DNA of 64,000 nt from Pseudomonas sp. URIL14HWK12:I12 (lineage in GTDB: Bacteria > Pseudomonadota > Gammaproteobacteria > Pseudomonadales > Pseudomonadaceae), in assembly GCF_003097135.1 (NCBI RefSeq), contig NZ_QEQL01000004.1, positions 124,001 to 188,000 of the forward strand, given 5' to 3'. The notes below the pieces were generated by a model that ran no database searches, was not told where the DNA came from, and worked only from the letters and a program-made list of their open reading frames with translations. Shown piece after piece: positions 25,644 through 35,517 of this stretch; position 1 is the stretch's first letter, and each line of letters opens with the position of its first letter. A program made the position numbers and the translations under genes.

Positions 25644-26345
25644 ATGCTGGTGTTCGAAGACGTTTCTACCTTTTACGGCAAGATCCAGGCGCTGCATGGC
25701 GTGAACGTGGAAATCAACCAAGGCGAGATCGTCACCCTGATCGGTGCCAATGGCGCCGGCAAGTCCACACTGCTGATGACCTTGTGTGGTAGCCCCCGGG
25801 CGCAATCGGGCAGCATCCGCTACCAGGGCGAGGAACTGACGGTGCTCGAGCCTGCGCAGATCATGCGTAAAAGCATCGCCGTGGTACCCGAGGGGCGCCG
25901 TGTATTTGCCCGGCTTACCGTGGAAGAGAATCTGGCCATGGGCGGTTTTTTCACGGCCAAGGGCGACTACCAGGCACAGCTCGACAAGGTACTGGGCCTC
26001 TTCCCACGGCTGAAGGAGCGCTTTCATCAACGCGGCGGCACCATGTCAGGTGGCGAACAGCAGATGTTGGCCATCGGCCGCGCTTTGATGAGCCAACCCA
26101 AGCTGCTGCTGCTTGACGAGCCCTCCTTGGGGCTGGCGCCCATCATCATTCAGCAAATCTTCGACATCATCGAGCAGTTGCGCCGGGACGGGGTCACCGT
26201 GTTCCTTGTAGAGCAGAACGCCAACCAGGCGCTGAAAGTCGCTGATCGAGGTTACGTGCTGGAGAACGGCCGGGTGGTGATGCAAGGTACCGGGGAGGCG
26301 CTGCTGACCGACCCGAAGGTCAGGGATGCTTACCTGGGAGGCTAA
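25644..26345 (+). CDS. braG: Branched-chain amino acid ABC transporter ATPase LivF/BraG
   Basis: Second ATPase of the transporter, 233 residues, forming a heterodimer with BraF. Walker A is GANGAGKST, signature MSGGEQQMLAIGRAL, Walker B LLLLDEPSLGLAP, switch region FLVEQNANQAL. Length and motifs match LivF. Last gene of the operon; a strong terminator begins 18 bases after its stop. Confidence 0.95.
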   Translation: MLVFEDVSTFYGKIQALHGVNVEINQGEIVTLIGANGAGKSTLLMTLCGSPRAQSGSIRYQGEELTVLEPAQIMRKSIAVVPEGRRVFARLTVEENLAMGGFFTAKGDYQAQLDKVLGLFPRLKERFHQRGGTMSGGEQQMLAIGRALMSQPKLLLLDEPSLGLAPIIIQQIFDIIEQLRRDGVTVFLVEQNANQALKVADRGYVLENGRVVMQGTGEALLTDPKVRDAYLGG

Positions 26346-26362
26346 CCCCCCTGACATCGAAG

Positions 26363-26420
26363 GCCCGCTTGCCCGGCGGGGGCTTGCCCCCCGTCACCAG
26401 GCAAGCGGGCTTCTCATTTT
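26363..26420 (+). terminator. Terminator of braCDEFG
   Basis: GCCCGCTTGCC (26363-26373) pairs with GGCAAGCGGGC (26400-26410) and encloses a second hairpin GGGGGC-TT-GCCCCC; TTCTCATTTT follows. This is a branched intrinsic terminator for the plus-strand operon. Confidence 0.75.
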
Positions 26421-26464
26421 GCAGCCCGAACGGGCAAGCGTTGCGATCGCACTGTCTACAAACG

Positions 26465-26493
26465 AAAAAACCCGGCCAGTGGCCGGGTTTTTT
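26465..26493. terminator. Bidirectional terminator between braG and oprF
   Basis: CCCGGCC-AGT-GGCCGGG flanked by six A on the left and six T on the right. It works as an intrinsic terminator in both directions and closes the minus-strand oprF transcript. Confidence 0.92.
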
Positions 26494-26509
26494 CTTAAGC
26501 GCTTACCAA

Positions 26510-27565
26510 TTACTTGGCTTGAGCTTCTACGTTCGCTTCAACGCGACGGTTAACAGCGCGACCAGCTTCGGTGGCGTTGTCGGCAACCGGGCGAGACTCA
26601 CCGTAGCCAACCGAGTTCACGCGGCTGCCCTGAACGCCATACTGGTTAACCAGTACGTTGCGAACGGCGGCAGCACGTTTTTCGGACAGCTTCTGGTTGT
26701 AAGCGTCGGTACCCACGGAGTCAGTGTGACCTTCCACAGTAGTGGTGGTCTGTGGGTACTGCTTCATGAAGTCAGCCAGGTTTTTGATGTCGGCGTAGCT
26801 GTTAGGCTTGACGACGGCCTTGTCGAAGTCGAACTTCACGTCCAGCTCAACACGGACGGTTTGAGCGACGGCTGGGCAGCCATCAGCGTCAACTGCGGTG
26901 TTGGCAGGGGTGTTCGGGCACTTGTCGACGTTGTCGCACACGCCATCTTGGTCGGCGTCGGTGCAAGCGTCGGCAACAGGAGCTGCTACCGGAGCCGGGG
27001 CTGCTTTCTTGGCGCCACCGCCGAAGTTGACACCAACACCAACGCTCGGAGCCCACTCGGTCTCACCGCGGTCGATGTTGTACATGGCTTCTACGCCGGC
27101 ACGGGCATAGACGTTTTCGGTGAAGTAGTACTTGGCACCGGCGCCAGCATTGAAGAAGGTGGAGCTGTCGCGGCCGCTGTGACCGTTAGCCTGGACGTTG
27201 CTGATGCTCTGATGCGAGAAACCAGCCGAAACGTATGGGCGCAGACCAACACCAGGGGTACCGAAGTGGTACAGAGCGTCCAGAGCGGTGTCGCCGCCGT
27301 GGATCTTCTGGTTGCCGGTGTCGTTCTTCGAACGCATGTTGTGGATGCCGTCGTAGCCCAGGCGCAGCTCGACGTCGTCGGTCAGGAAGTAACCGACCGA
27401 ACCGCCGTACAGGTTGCCGTTGTCCAGGTCACGGGAGCTGTCGGTGTAGTATTTTTTGGTGAACAGCTCACCCTCGACTGCGCCTTGGCCCTGTGCCAGT
27501 GCGCCGAAAGAGGTTGCGGCTACCAGAGAGCCGATGGCCAGGCCCAAGGTGTTTTTCAGTTTCAT
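26510..27565 (-). CDS. oprF: Major outer-membrane porin and peptidoglycan anchor OprF
   Basis: Abundant outer-membrane protein of 351 residues: general porin, link between outer membrane and peptidoglycan. Signal peptide MKLKNTLGLAIGSLVAATSFGALA; residues about 25-185 form the OprF/OmpA-type eight-strand barrel; a short Ala/Pro hinge (AAPAPVAAPVA) is followed by a calcium-binding-like segment DADQDGVCDNVDKCPNTP with the four-cysteine region typical of Pseudomonas OprF; residues about 230-340 are the OmpA C-terminal domain with the peptidoglycan-binding motif TVEGHTDSVGTDAYNQKLSEKRA. Lies downstream of sigX, whose product is known to drive oprF transcription. The 113-base leader on the minus strand holds a GCCCCC/GGGGGC stem with a 15-base loop. 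Confidence 0.97.
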   Translation of the reverse strand: MKLKNTLGLAIGSLVAATSFGALAQGQGAVEGELFTKKYYTDSSRDLDNGNLYGGSVGYFLTDDVELRLGYDGIHNMRSKNDTGNQKIHGGDTALDALYHFGTPGVGLRPYVSAGFSHQSISNVQANGHSGRDSSTFFNAGAGAKYYFTENVYARAGVEAMYNIDRGETEWAPSVGVGVNFGGGAKKAAPAPVAAPVADACTDADQDGVCDNVDKCPNTPANTAVDADGCPAVAQTVRVELDVKFDFDKAVVKPNSYADIKNLADFMKQYPQTTTTVEGHTDSVGTDAYNQKLSEKRAAAVRNVLVNQYGVQGSRVNSVGYGESRPVADNATEAGRAVNRRVEANVEAQAK

Positions 27566-27679
27566 CCGTTAAATCCCCATATGGTGATTGTAAAGCGGCC
27601 CCCACTTCTGAATGTATCGGGGGCAACTCGGCGCCAAGTCTAGCAGAACTCGACGCACGTTAGAGACAAGCGCGCTTGA

Positions 27680-28261
27680 TTAAGTTTCCGTCATGTCCGC
27701 GAATTTATCGCGAAGCTTATCGAGCGCACGCTTGTATCGCATCTTGGTCGCGCTCAGACCCATGTGCATGATATCCGCGATCTCCTGGAATTCCAGTTCC
27801 GCAACAAAGCGTAGAACCAGGATTTCCCGGTCGATCGGGTTCACATGCACCAGCCAGCGGTCGAGACCTCCTCGCTCCTCAGGCTTGGGCGTCTTGTCTT
27901 CGGTAGCCTCCTCGATCGGGTCGAGGCTCAAGGCATCCATCAACCGACGCTTGCGCCGTTCCTTCCTGTACTGCGTGATGCATTCGTTATAGGTGATGCT
28001 GTAGAGCCAGGTCTTGAACTTGGATTTGCCCTCGAAGTTCTTCAGGCCATACAGCACCTTCAACATCACCTCCTGACAGACATCGTCGGCGTCGCGGTCG
28101 TTCCCCAGGTAACGCGCGCACACATTGAAAAGCGTGCGTTGATAGCGACGCATCAGCTCTTCATAAGCTCGCGTCACGTGGAACAGCTCCTCGTGGGCGC
28201 GCTCGACCAACTCTTCGTCGGTCAGCGCTCGCGGGTCGTATCGCAAGGGGGGCAGAGGCAC
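27680..28261 (-). CDS. sigX: ECF sigma factor SigX
   Basis: Extracytoplasmic-function sigma factor, 193 residues, controlling oprF and membrane-lipid and envelope-stress genes in Pseudomonas. Region 2 contains QEVMLKVLYGLKNFEGKSKFKTWLYSITYN (-10 recognition) and region 4 VLRFVAELEFQEIADIMHMGLSATKMRYKRALDKLR (helix-turn-helix for -35). The start is uncertain: the reading begins with GTG at 28261 giving MPLPPLRYDPRALTDEEL, and no ATG is available at this end, although an upstream non-ATG start is possible. No anti-sigma gene is adjacent, which is normal for SigX. Gene order cmpX-sigX-oprF is conserved in the genus. Confidence 0.95.
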   Translation of the reverse strand: MPLPPLRYDPRALTDEELVERAHEELFHVTRAYEELMRRYQRTLFNVCARYLGNDRDADDVCQEVMLKVLYGLKNFEGKSKFKTWLYSITYNECITQYRKERRKRRLMDALSLDPIEEATEDKTPKPEERGGLDRWLVHVNPIDREILVLRFVAELEFQEIADIMHMGLSATKMRYKRALDKLRDKFADMTET

Positions 28262-28357
28262 GGTCGTTCGGTCAGTCAGGGCAAATATGAGGTGTATGCC
28301 ACGCGGGCCCGGCGGCGCCGGGCGTTCCGGGGCGGCATAGTACCAGCATTTACCAGG

Positions 28358-29188
28358 TCAGCGGCTAGTGACCTTGTGCTCGAGCAGGCGTTTGTTCGCC
28401 AGTGAGACAAGGTCGCCTTCTTCATTGATCAACGTCGTCTTGACCGTGCCGATCTCCTCGATATGCCCTGCCGTGCCATCTACCTCTACCCACTGCCCCA
28501 CCTGGAACAGCTCCCGCACGTAAATGCCTGCGAGAATCTGCCCGGCAAGCTCCCGGCTACCCAGCCCCATGGACAACGCCACGGCCAGGCCGATGGTCAC
28601 CAGCACAATGACGATTACATGGTTGAGCAGGTCTGTCTTGATTTCCAATTGGCTGATCGCGACCGAAATGCTGATCACGATCACCAGCCATTGCGCGATG
28701 CGCCCGAGGCCCGCCGAGTAATCCAGCCCCACGCCTTCGGCCGCACCCCGCACGATGCCGTTGACCAACTGAGCCAACAGCACACCCACCAGCAATACCA
28801 GCGCCCCGCCGAACACTTTGGGCAGGTACAACGCCAGCACGTCCAGCGTCGCCGATACCCGCTGAAGGCCCAGCGACTCGGCGGCCGATACCAGGAACAC
28901 CAGCAGCACGAACCAGTAGACGATCTTGCCCACCAAGGCAGAAATGGGCACGCGGATACCGGCGCGGGTCATCAGCTTGGTCAGGCCGGTGCCGCCCATG
29001 ATGCGGTCCAGGCCCAGTTTGGCCAGCAGGCGAGAGAGCAGTGCGTCGAGCAGCTTGGCCACCACGAAGCCCAGCAGCACAACCACCAGGGCGCCGAACA
29101 GGTTCGGGATGAAACCTGCGACTTTACTCCACAGTGCCGTCATCGCGGTCACCAGGCTTTGCGTCCAGAGGTCGAGTTCCATGTTCAA
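28358..29188 (-). CDS. cmpX: Small mechanosensitive-type channel CmpX
   Basis: Inner-membrane protein of 276 residues of the small-conductance mechanosensitive channel group; in P. aeruginosa CmpX affects SigX activity. There are five predicted helices (for example VAGFIPNLFGALVVVLLGFVVAKLLDALL and IVYWFVLLVFLVSAAESLGL), followed by the conserved MscS-like end ELFQVGQWVEVDGTAGHIEEIGTVKTTLIN. The start overlaps the crfX stop by 4 bases. The 96-base gap to sigX should contain sigX promoters. Confidence 0.93.
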   Translation of the reverse strand: MNMELDLWTQSLVTAMTALWSKVAGFIPNLFGALVVVLLGFVVAKLLDALLSRLLAKLGLDRIMGGTGLTKLMTRAGIRVPISALVGKIVYWFVLLVFLVSAAESLGLQRVSATLDVLALYLPKVFGGALVLLVGVLLAQLVNGIVRGAAEGVGLDYSAGLGRIAQWLVIVISISVAISQLEIKTDLLNHVIVIVLVTIGLAVALSMGLGSRELAGQILAGIYVRELFQVGQWVEVDGTAGHIEEIGTVKTTLINEEGDLVSLANKRLLEHKVTSR

Positions 29189-29430
29189 TCTGCCTTATCC
29201 GCGCCTTCTGCGCGGCGGGTACGACGGGAAACGGGCGATACGTGGGCCGAGCCGTTGTTCAGGCCGATCATGAACGCCGACAGGCAACGGCCCATGAGGC
29301 CGAACAGGTCGGTGGCACCTACCTGGCGATTGGCGGTCTTGAGCACGCGGCCCAGGCGGCTTGCGTCATCGCGCGCGCCTTCGGGGGCGTTGAGCAAGTC
29401 ACGTAGCGATTGTTCGAACGGATCGTGCAT
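29185..29430 (-). CDS. crfX: CrfX, small conserved protein of the cmaX-crfX-cmpX operon
   Basis: 81-residue cytoplasmic protein, function not known, always found between cmaX and cmpX in pseudomonads. Sequence MHDPFEQSLRDLLNAPEGARDD...; no membrane helix or known motif, with a basic C-terminal segment SRRTRRAEGADKAD. Its stop overlaps the cmpX start, so the two are translated together. A SD-like GAGGAG lies just before the ATG. Confidence 0.85.
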   Translation of the reverse strand: MHDPFEQSLRDLLNAPEGARDDASRLGRVLKTANRQVGATDLFGLMGRCLSAFMIGLNNGSAHVSPVSRRTRRAEGADKAD

Positions 29431-29508
29431 CAGGCACTCCTCGTTTAAAGGTGAACGAGAGACGAGCCGGCGAACCGGCAGGTCACATTCACCTCAGCCA
29501 CTTTCATG

Positions 29509-30504
29509 CTAAAGCCAGCGCAGGCGCCGGAAGATCAACCACTGCCCTGCGGCCAGCGCCAGTAGCAACAGGCAGGTGGCGGCGAACCCATAGGGGCTGC
29601 CAGAGCCCGGGATGCCACCCACATTGATGCCCAGCAGCCCGGTCAGGAAAGTCATGGGCAGGAAGATGCCGGTGATCACGCCGAAGCGGTACATCGTGCG
29701 GTTCATCCGCTCGCTGAGCCGGCGGTCTTCGGACTCCAGCAACAGCGCGACCCGCTCACGGGTCAGCTCCAGTTCTTCGAGGTAGCGAGTCAGGCTGTTG
29801 TTGAGCTCGCTCCAGTAGTCACCATCGTCTTCGACGAACCAGGGCAGCTTCACCCGGGCCAACTGGCCGTAGATATCCCGCTGAGGTGCCAGAAACCGCC
29901 GCAGCGCAGCCGCCCGGCGCCGTACCTGGAGCAGGCCCGGGTGATCGGGCTGATACCGGTCGTCGGCATCGATGCGGTCTTCTTCGCCATCGACATGGTC
30001 GGTCAAGGTCTCAACCAGGGTCTGGATACGCTCGGTCAGGTGCTGGGCCATATAAAGGACGAGCTCGGACGCCGTACGCGGGCCCTTGCCCTCACGCAGT
30101 TGCATGATCAACTCATCGGTGGCGCGAAGCGGCCGCAGGCGCAGGGAGATAACCCGCTGTGCTTCGGCGAAGATTCGCAGTGACACCATGTCTTCGGGCT
30201 GCGCGCCGGGGTTGAGGTTCACCCCCCGCATGAACAGCAGCATCTGAGCCTCCGGCAGCGGAACCAGCCGCGGCCGTGTATTTTCTTCCAGCAGCAGGTC
30301 GCAGACGAATTCGCTCAGGCCGCTGCGCTCGCGCAACCAGGCCTGGGCGTCGGGGTGGCTGCGGTCCCAGTGCAGCCAGAGGCTTTCATGAGGGGCCAGT
30401 GCCAGGCCCGGCAACTGATCGTAGGCAAGCGGCCTTGCGCCGCCCTGGCCGTCCAGCACCAAAGCCTGGACAAGCCCTCGGGTAGTGTTTTGATCGTCGT
30501 ACAT
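29509..30504 (-). CDS. cmaX: CorA/ZntB-family divalent cation transporter CmaX
   Basis: Inner-membrane pentameric channel or transporter of 331 residues. A large N-terminal cytoplasmic domain (about 1-265) with long helices precedes two C-terminal transmembrane helices; between them is GINVGG, the ZntB-type form of the CorA GxN selectivity motif. In Pseudomonas the gene is named cmaX and is co-transcribed with crfX and cmpX. Magnesium or zinc are both possible ions; the GIN motif leans to the ZntB side. Confidence 0.9.
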   Translation of the reverse strand: MYDDQNTTRGLVQALVLDGQGGARPLAYDQLPGLALAPHESLWLHWDRSHPDAQAWLRERSGLSEFVCDLLLEENTRPRLVPLPEAQMLLFMRGVNLNPGAQPEDMVSLRIFAEAQRVISLRLRPLRATDELIMQLREGKGPRTASELVLYMAQHLTERIQTLVETLTDHVDGEEDRIDADDRYQPDHPGLLQVRRRAAALRRFLAPQRDIYGQLARVKLPWFVEDDGDYWSELNNSLTRYLEELELTRERVALLLESEDRRLSERMNRTMYRFGVITGIFLPMTFLTGLLGINVGGIPGSGSPYGFAATCLLLLALAAGQWLIFRRLRWL

Positions 30505-30520
30505 CCGCGGCAGGCAGTCC

Positions 30521-31009
30521 TTATTCAGGCATGTTCAAGGCAATGGGCGATACGATAACGCCGTTGTTGTCTGCGTAGATGAATTCGCCAGGGCGAAAGG
30601 TCACACCGGCGAAAGTCACGGGTACATCTATGTCGCCGATGCCGCGCTTGTCGGTTTTCAACGGGTGCGGTGCCAGCGCTTGAACGCCCAGGCTGATCTG
30701 GGCGAGCACGTCGACATCGCGCACACAGCCATAGACCACAATGCCTTCCCAGCCGTTCTGCGCAGCTTTCTGAGCCAGCATGTCGCCCAGCAGGGCTCGG
30801 CGCAGCGAGCCGCCTCCGTCGACCACCATTACCTTGCCCTGGCCCGGCTGCTCTACCAGTTCCTTGACCTTGGAGTTGTCTTCGAAACACTTGACCGTAA
30901 CGATCCGCCCGCCAAACGAATCGCGCCCACCAAAACTGCTGAACATCGGGTCGAGTACCTGAACGTGCTCGGGGTAAGCGTCGCACAGATCGGGGGTTAC
31001 ATAGTGCAT
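30521..31009 (-). CDS. rraA: RraA-family protein (RNase E regulator / HMG aldolase fold)
   Basis: 162 residues, start ATG at 31009 with AAGGAG six bases before it. Full-length match by eye to Rra[21 protein letters not shown] at the N-terminus, [13 protein letters not shown] core ([20 protein letters not shown]), YGCVRDVD, and a C-terminal DNNGVIVS. RraA binds RNase E and lowers its activity in E. coli; related proteins are 4-hydroxy-4-methyl-2-oxoglutarate/oxaloacetate lyases with the G-x20-R-D signature, which is also present here. Sits 16 bases upstream of cmaX and downstream of the hydrolase on the same strand. Confidence 0.9.
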   Translation of the reverse strand: MHYVTPDLCDAYPEHVQVLDPMFSSFGGRDSFGGRIVTVKCFEDNSKVKELVEQPGQGKVMVVDGGGSLRRALLGDMLAQKAAQNGWEGIVVYGCVRDVDVLAQISLGVQALAPHPLKTDKRGIGDIDVPVTFAGVTFRPGEFIYADNNGVIVSPIALNMPE

Positions 31010-31069
31010 GGCCGGCTCCTTGGGTGGTTTGGGAGAAAACTCGCCCAACAGCTTAGCCGTTGCAAGCCC

Positions 31070-32023
31070 CTAGGCGGCATGCGACTTGTGACCTATGTCG
31101 TCAGCCTGGCGCAGCCAACGCTCCAACAGGGGCCACACTTCCTGCTCGGCAGCCTCGCCCAGCAGCATCTCGACATGCCCGAAATCCCGGGTATAGCCGG
31201 CGGCCTGGCTCAGCTCCACGAACAGCCGTGGCTCGCCGCCAGCCTGCTCGAACAGCGCACGGCAGGCCCAGGCAGGGTCTTGAAGGTCCCCTGCCCCAGC
31301 CACTGCCAGCAGCGGCACCTGGCTATCGGCCAGGGCAGCCCACCACGGGCCGGGCTTGCGGTAGCCACGTAACAGTTCAACTGCAACCCCTGTCGGCTCA
31401 TCCTCGGGCCCGCGCTTGAAGCGCCGGCCGCTGATGTGGTCGAACCGCCGCAGCGCCGTGCGCAACAACCAATTGATCGGCCACCAGCGCATTGCACCGC
31501 GACACCGACTGACCTGGCTGCCAAACAGCGCAGCACTGGCGATATGCTCGTGAGTAAGGCTGCCCAAGCCCAGCGCCATCGCCAAGGTGGTACCGCCTAG
31601 CGAATGGCCCACCCAGTGCGGGCGCCGGCCGTTCATTTCGCTGACGAAGGCATTGATGGCCGGAAGGTCATAGCGAGCGTAATCGTCGACGCGGTTGCTG
31701 GCGTAACCCTGGTTTCGCGGGGACAGCCCATGCCCGCGCATTTCGGGGATCCACACGTCGTAACCGGCACGGGCAAGCGCCGGGCCCAGCCCCAGCCCGC
31801 TGGGGGAATACCAGAAGCGGCGATTCGAAAAGGCGCCGTGCAACAGCACCACGGCCGGCCCACGGCCCGCTCGTGGGGCGCACAAGCCCAGGCGAGTGAC
31901 GGCGAGTTCGGTGGTGAAGTCCAGGCTGTTGTTGGCCTTGACCAGGTAGACGTCTTCGCTGAGGTCGCCCCGGCGCTCTGCGCTGGCCAGGGCAACTGGA
32001 AACAATGTACTGCTGCTTTGCAT
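31070..32023 (-). CDS. Alpha/beta hydrolase
   Basis: 317-residue hydrolase with alpha/beta fold. Nucleophile elbow GHSLGG (HWVGHSLGGTTLAMA), oxyanion region VVLLHGAFSNRRFW, and a C-terminal histidine in DFGHVEMLLG that can complete the Ser-Asp-His triad. The N-terminus resembles lipase/acyltransferase-type enzymes (FTTELAVTRLGL). No signal peptide. It lies between ppsA and rraA; a strong terminator of ppsA ends only 15 bases before its start codon, so it must have its own promoter inside that hairpin region or depend on read-through. Substrate unknown. Confidence 0.8.
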   Translation of the reverse strand: MQSSSTLFPVALASAERRGDLSEDVYLVKANNSLDFTTELAVTRLGLCAPRAGRGPAVVLLHGAFSNRRFWYSPSGLGLGPALARAGYDVWIPEMRGHGLSPRNQGYASNRVDDYARYDLPAINAFVSEMNGRRPHWVGHSLGGTTLAMALGLGSLTHEHIASAALFGSQVSRCRGAMRWWPINWLLRTALRRFDHISGRRFKRGPEDEPTGVAVELLRGYRKPGPWWAALADSQVPLLAVAGAGDLQDPAWACRALFEQAGGEPRLFVELSQAAGYTRDFGHVEMLLGEAAEQEVWPLLERWLRQADDIGHKSHAA

Positions 32024-32037
32024 GATGCTCTTGCATG

Positions 32038-32063
32038 AAAAAAGGGCGGGTTGGCACCCGCCC
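32038..32063 (-). terminator. Intrinsic terminator of ppsA
   Basis: On the minus strand GGGCGGG-loop-CCCGCCC (32044-32063) is followed by TTTTTT (32043-32038). A second hairpin, 7-bp stem with GTGA-type loop, lies at 32077-32094 between it and the ppsA stop. Confidence 0.88.
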
Positions 32064-32099
32064 TGTCGTGATCCAGGCGCCCCGTGAGGGGCGCATCCA

Positions 32100-34469
32100 T
32101 CAGGCCTGTTCGTCGGCGAGGAAGAACCAGGTCTCCAGCACTGTATCGGGGTTCAGCGACACGCTGGCGATACCCTGTTCCATGAGCCATTTGGCCAGGT
32201 CCGGGTGGTCCGAAGGGCCCTGGCCGCAGATGCCGATGTACTTGCCGGCCTTGTTGCAGGCGGCGATGGCACTGGCCAGCAGCTTCTTGACAGCGGGGTT
32301 TCGCTCGTCGAACAGGTGGGCAATGATGCCCGAGTCGCGGTCCAGGCCCAAGGTCAGTTGAGTCAGGTCGTTCGAGCCGATGGAGAAACCGTCGAAATAC
32401 TCGAGGAACTCGTCAGCCAGCAGGGCATTGGAAGGCAGCTCGCACATCATGATGACCTTTAGCCCGTTTTCGCCGCGCTTAAGGCCATTGCTGGCCAGCA
32501 GCTCGACCACCTGGCTCGCTTCACCCAGCGTACGTACGAACGGCACCATGATCTCGACGTTGGTCAGGCCCATGGTCTCGCGAACCCGCTTGAGCGCCCG
32601 GCACTCGAGCTCGAAGCAGTCACGGAACGACTCGCTGATGTAGCGCGAAGCCCCGCGGAAGCCCAGCATCGGGTTCTCTTCCTCAGGCTCGAACAACTTG
32701 CCGCCGATCAGGTTGGCGTATTCGTTGGACTTGAAGTCCGACAGGCGCACGATGACCTTTTTCGGCCAGAAAGCGGCGGCCAGGGTGCTGATGCCCTCGA
32801 CCAGTTTCTCGACATAAAAGCCGACCGGGTCATCGTAGCCAGCGATACGCTTGTCGACGCTGTCCTTGATCTCGGCCGGCAGGTCGGCATAGCCCAACAA
32901 CGCTTTGGGGTGCACGCCGATCATGCGGTTGATGATGAATTCAAGCCGCGCCAAGCCTACGCCTTCGTTGGGCAGCTGAGCGAAATCGAAAGCGCGGTCG
33001 GGGTTGCCGACGTTCATCATGATCTTGAACGGCAGCTCGGGCATGGCATCGACCGAATTCTGCTTGATGTCAAAGCCCAACTGGCCTTCGAAGATGAAAC
33101 CGGTATCGCCTTCGGCGCAGGAGACGGTTACACCCAGGCCATCGGTGAGCAACTGGGTGGCGTTGCCGCAACCGACCACCGCGGGGATGCCCAGCTCACG
33201 GGCGATGATCGCTGCGTGGCAGGTGCGCCCGCCGCGGTTGGTGACGATCGCGCTGGCGCGCTTCATCACCGGTTCCCAGTCAGGGTCGGTCATGTCCGAG
33301 ACCAGCACGTCACCGGGCTGCACCTTGTCCATTTCCGAGACGTCGTGGATCACCCGCACCTTGCCGGCGCCGATGCGCTGGCCGATGGCGCGGCCCTCGA
33401 CCAGCACCTTGCCTTTTTCCTTGAGCAGGTAGCGCTCCATGACGTTGGCGTTGGCTCGGCTTTTAACGGTTTCCGGGCGGGCCTGAACGATGTAGAGCTG
33501 ATGGTCATCGCCATCCTTGGCCCACTCGATGTCCATCGGGCGGCCATAGTGCTTTTCGATGATCATCGCCTGCTTGGCCAGCTCGCTGACCTCGGCATCG
33601 GTAAGGCTGAAACGCGCGCGCTCGGCCTTGTCGACGTCCACGGTCTTGACCGAACGGCCGGCCTTGGCTTCGTCGCCGTAGATCATCTTGATGGCCTTGC
33701 TGCCCAGGTTGCGGCGCAACACGGCCGGCCGGCCCGCTTCAAGGGTGGCCTTGTGAACGTAGAACTCATCGGGGTTGACCGCGCCCTGCACCACGGTTTC
33801 GCCCAGGCCGTAAGACGAGGTGACGAACACCACGTCGCGAAAGCCCGATTCGGTGTCGAGGGTGAACATCACACCCGCGGCGCCGGTTTCCGAACGAACC
33901 ATGCGCTGCACGCCGGCCGACAGCGCCACCAGCTTGTGGTCGAAGCCCTGGTGGACGCGGTAAGCGATGGCGCGGTCGTTGAACAGGGAGGCGAACACCT
34001 CCTTGGCCGCGCGAATCACGTTCTCGACACCGCGAATATTAAGGAAGGTTTCCTGCTGGCCGGCAAAAGATGCATCGGGCAGGTCCTCGGCGGTTGCCGA
34101 AGAGCGCACGGCTACGGCGATGTCGGGGTTACCCTTGGACAACTCGGCGAAATGTTCGCGAATTTCCTGGTTCAGACGCTCGGGAAACTCGGCTTCCATC
34201 ACCCATTGACGGATCTGTGCGCCGGTCTTGGCCAGGGCGACCACGTCGTCGACATCCAGTGCATCGAGGGCCGCGTGGATGCGGTCGTTCAGGCCGCTTT
34301 GATCCAGGAAGTCACGGTAGGCCTGAGCCGTGGTGGCGAAACCTCCGGGCACCGACACCCCAGCACCGGCCAGGTTGCTGATCATCTCGCCCAGGGATGC
34401 GTTTTTGCCTCCCACATGCTCCACATCATGGACGCCGAGCTTATCGAGGGAAACTACGTACTCTACCAA
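32100..34469 (-). CDS. ppsA: Phosphoenolpyruvate synthase
   Basis: Converts pyruvate, ATP and water to phosphoenolpyruvate, AMP and phosphate; gluconeogenic, cytoplasmic, 789 residues. The likely start is TTG at 34469 (gives [12 protein letters not shown], the conserved N-terminus) with GGAGA at the right distance; the first ATG is 11 codons upstream and lacks support. Domains: N-terminal ATP-grasp (about 1-345, [10 protein letters not shown]), phosphohistidine swivel domain with [20 protein letters not shown] and its catalytic histidine, C-terminal PEP/pyruvate TIM barrel with [10 protein letters not shown] and [14 protein letters not shown]. The gene for its bifunctional regulator is divergent, 165 bases away. 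Confidence 0.96.
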   Translation of the reverse strand: MVEYVVSLDKLGVHDVEHVGGKNASLGEMISNLAGAGVSVPGGFATTAQAYRDFLDQSGLNDRIHAALDALDVDDVVALAKTGAQIRQWVMEAEFPERLNQEIREHFAELSKGNPDIAVAVRSSATAEDLPDASFAGQQETFLNIRGVENVIRAAKEVFASLFNDRAIAYRVHQGFDHKLVALSAGVQRMVRSETGAAGVMFTLDTESGFRDVVFVTSSYGLGETVVQGAVNPDEFYVHKATLEAGRPAVLRRNLGSKAIKMIYGDEAKAGRSVKTVDVDKAERARFSLTDAEVSELAKQAMIIEKHYGRPMDIEWAKDGDDHQLYIVQARPETVKSRANANVMERYLLKEKGKVLVEGRAIGQRIGAGKVRVIHDVSEMDKVQPGDVLVSDMTDPDWEPVMKRASAIVTNRGGRTCHAAIIARELGIPAVVGCGNATQLLTDGLGVTVSCAEGDTGFIFEGQLGFDIKQNSVDAMPELPFKIMMNVGNPDRAFDFAQLPNEGVGLARLEFIINRMIGVHPKALLGYADLPAEIKDSVDKRIAGYDDPVGFYVEKLVEGISTLAAAFWPKKVIVRLSDFKSNEYANLIGGKLFEPEEENPMLGFRGASRYISESFRDCFELECRALKRVRETMGLTNVEIMVPFVRTLGEASQVVELLASNGLKRGENGLKVIMMCELPSNALLADEFLEYFDGFSIGSNDLTQLTLGLDRDSGIIAHLFDERNPAVKKLLASAIAACNKAGKYIGICGQGPSDHPDLAKWLMEQGIASVSLNPDTVLETWFFLADEQA

Positions 34470-34634
34470 GGTGATCTCTCCGCAAAAGGGTTGAAACAAC
34501 ACTTGGCCAGGTGGGCATCAGCCTTCCCTGGCGACGACGGCCTACGCCGGAAAGCCGGGTGGCCAGGCACTAAGACCAGCAAAACGCGCGTATCATAGCC
34601 AAGATCGACTGGCAGCCTAAAGGCCCTTGAACAG

Positions 34635-35453
34635 ATGAAACGTTCCGCCTTCTTCATTTCCGACGGTACCGGCATCACTGCCGAGACTCTGGGCCAGAGC
34701 CTGCTGGCACAATTCGAAAACATAACCTTCAACAAGTTCACCCGCCCCTATATCGATACCGTGGACAAAGCCCGGGCGATGGTGGCGCAAATCAACGCCG
34801 CCGCCGAGCGTGAAGGTGCCCGGCCGATCATCTTCGACACCATCGTCAACCAGGACATCCGCGACATCCTGGCAACCTCCAATGGCTTCATGATCGACAT
34901 CTTCTCCACCTTCCTTGCCCCGCTGGAACAGGAGATGGGCGCACATTCTTCGTACTCGGTAGGCAAGTCGCACTCCATCGCGCGTAACTCCAACTACATG
35001 GAACGTATCGAAGCGGTGAACTTCGCCTTGGACAACGACGACGGTGCCCGCACGCATTATTACGACAAAGCCGATCTGATATTGGTGGGCGTGTCGCGTT
35101 GTGGCAAAACACCGACGTGCCTGTACATGGCAATGCAGTTTGGCATCCGCGCGGCCAACTATCCGCTGACCGAAGACGACATGGAGCGCCTGCAGTTACC
35201 CAAAGCGCTCAGTGTCTACCGTCACAAACTCTTCGGCCTGACCATCGACCCCGACCGTTTGACTGCCATTCGCCATGAGCGCAAGCCCAACAGCCGTTAT
35301 TCGAGCTTTGCCCAATGCGAGTTCGAAGTGCGCGAGGTAGAGGGCTTGTTTCGCCGAGAGAACATCCCGCATATCAACTCGACGCACTTCTCGGTGGAGG
35401 AAATCTCCACCCGGATTCTGGCGGAAATGGGCGTCGAGCGGCGGTTCAAGTAG
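34635..35453 (+). CDS. ppsR: PEP synthase regulatory protein (kinase/pyrophosphorylase, DUF299)
   Basis: 272-residue bifunctional enzyme that inactivates PEP synthase by ADP-dependent threonine phosphorylation and reactivates it by phosphate-dependent removal. Start gives [27 protein letters not shown], the family N-terminus. The P-loop [15 protein letters not shown] is at about residues 154-168. Divergent from ppsA, an arrangement conserved in many proteobacteria, so target and regulator can be controlled from one region. A 9-bp hairpin follows the stop. Confidence 0.95.
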   Translation: MKRSAFFISDGTGITAETLGQSLLAQFENITFNKFTRPYIDTVDKARAMVAQINAAAEREGARPIIFDTIVNQDIRDILATSNGFMIDIFSTFLAPLEQEMGAHSSYSVGKSHSIARNSNYMERIEAVNFALDNDDGARTHYYDKADLILVGVSRCGKTPTCLYMAMQFGIRAANYPLTEDDMERLQLPKALSVYRHKLFGLTIDPDRLTAIRHERKPNSRYSSFAQCEFEVREVEGLFRRENIPHINSTHFSVEEISTRILAEMGVERRFK

Positions 35454-35459
35454 TTACCT

Positions 35460-35489
35460 GGCCGCGCCTCTTTTCCATAGGGCGCGGCC
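35460..35489. terminator. Hairpin between ppsR and the 2HCT transporter
   Basis: GGCCGCGCC (35460-35468) pairs perfectly with GGCGCGGCC (35481-35489), 12-base loop containing TTTT. It lies between convergent genes and may serve both directions; no clear T-tract on either side. Confidence 0.6.
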
Positions 35490-35517
35490 CAGCCACCAAT
35501 TTGGGAACTCCTGAGGT

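Noticed and set aside
26363..26420. REP element after braG
   Set aside because: The hairpin is followed by a T-rich end and sits directly at the operon end; no second copy was noticed in the window.
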